A stretch of 64,000 nt of DNA. It comes from Pyropia yezoensis. Lineage: Eukaryota; Rhodophyta; Bangiophyceae; Bangiales; Bangiaceae. This document shows positions 63,588 through 64,000 of this stretch, in pieces. How positions within the stretch are numbered: position 1 is the stretch's first letter; the number at the start of each line of letters is the position of its first letter. A program made the translations under genes and the position numbers. The stretch lies in NCBI GenBank assembly GCA_009829735.1, contig CM020618.1:4586882-4650881 (forward strand), in the 5' to 3' direction. The notes below the pieces were generated by a model. The model was not told the origin of the DNA. It did not search any database and saw only the letters and a list, made by a program, of their open reading frames with translations.

Positions 63588-64000
63588 CTGTAACGTGGGG
63601 GGAAATACACCGGGGGGGAGGGGGGGGGGGGGGGGGCAGAGAGCGAGCGAAGGGAGCGCAGCGGAAGATGAAAAAACAAAAAACAAAAAAAAGAAAAGAG
63701 CGTCGGGTCCATACACCGGAGCCACCGCAGGCCAGACGACGGGTGGTGGGGACGAGCGCGGGGGCAAGGCGGCGACGCGTCGGCGAGGAAAACCGCAGGG
63801 GCAACGGCGTCAGTGCCGGGGCTCTCCCCCACCCGGCCGTGGCCGACGGCAGCCACCCCCCCGCGGCGGGGCAGCCGCCCCCTCCCCCCCCATCCTAGAA
63901 AGAAAACAGCCCCCCCCCCCGGAGGGGGAGGCCCCCCCCCCCCCCCCCCAAAAACCCTGCCGGCTTGCGTGCAGCCACGCTCCGTCTCGCCCACCCCCCA
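63588..64000. other. Upstream part of the OTU gene and window edge
   Basis: On the minus strand a C-rich tract (63611-63645) precedes the first seen acceptor. A possible upstream exon with a GTGTATGG donor lies near 63713-63720. Poly-G/poly-C tracts fill 63900-63950. The first exon cannot be fixed from the sequence. Confidence 0.4.

Noticed and set aside
1-64000. tRNA, rRNA genes or CRISPR arrays
   Set aside because: No cloverleaf, rRNA core or regular direct-repeat/spacer structure seen; the tandem arrays lack unique spacers.

Overview
The window looks like eukaryotic nuclear DNA from a GC-rich, repeat-laden genome. The evidence is GT-AG introns that keep frame in two genes, Ty3/gypsy chromovirus retrotransposons, BTB and OTU domain proteins, and very frequent poly-G/poly-C, GCC/GGC and Ala/Pro/Gly-coding low complexity. 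A bangiophyte red alga (Porphyra/Pyropia type) would fit this composition; that is an inference, and a green alga or another GC-rich protist is not excluded. A 500-base N gap lies at 38103-38602.

Left part (1-14990): a low-complexity block; a large minus-strand protein with three C-terminal repeats of about 60 residues (2831-5995); a weak Cys-cluster ORF; a 2OG-Fe(II) oxygenase gene broken by two frame changes (8518-10210); a 15-bp-stem hairpin, a 60-bp palindrome and a 42-bp minisatellite; then one arm of a 3-kb inverted duplication (11893-14985) with a secreted Cys-rich protein gene and a truncated convergent neighbour.

Middle (14985-36730): a three-layer nest. An old plus-strand ORF (called ORF-X here) is split by chromovirus E1 (15744-36139). 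E1's pol is in turn split by chromovirus E2 (20706-31454), which has 364-bp LTRs and a perfect 5-bp target duplication. Both elements read LTR, gag, pol, then a long ORF on the opposite strand between pol and the 3' LTR. Both gag genes end at the same -1 slippery heptamer (GGGAAAC).

Right-centre (36731-54510): a gap-flanking minisatellite; a repetitive Ala/Gly-rich ORF region open on both strands; a four-exon DDE-type transposase gene (43348-47076); a decayed minus-strand chromovirus remnant E3 (48671-50560) beside an opposite-strand ORF remnant; and mostly unassigned DNA with a 121-bp tandem repeat.

Right end (54510-64000): the second arm of the inverted duplication with the longer versions of both genes, repeat-rich spacer, a BTB/POZ-like protein gene and a three-exon OTU-type cysteine protease gene, both on the minus strand.

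The most interesting signal is the opposite-strand ORF family. The E2, E1 and E3 copies and ORF-X appear, by eye, to share motifs although their DNA is diverged. This suggests an accessory protein carried antisense by these chromoviruses.
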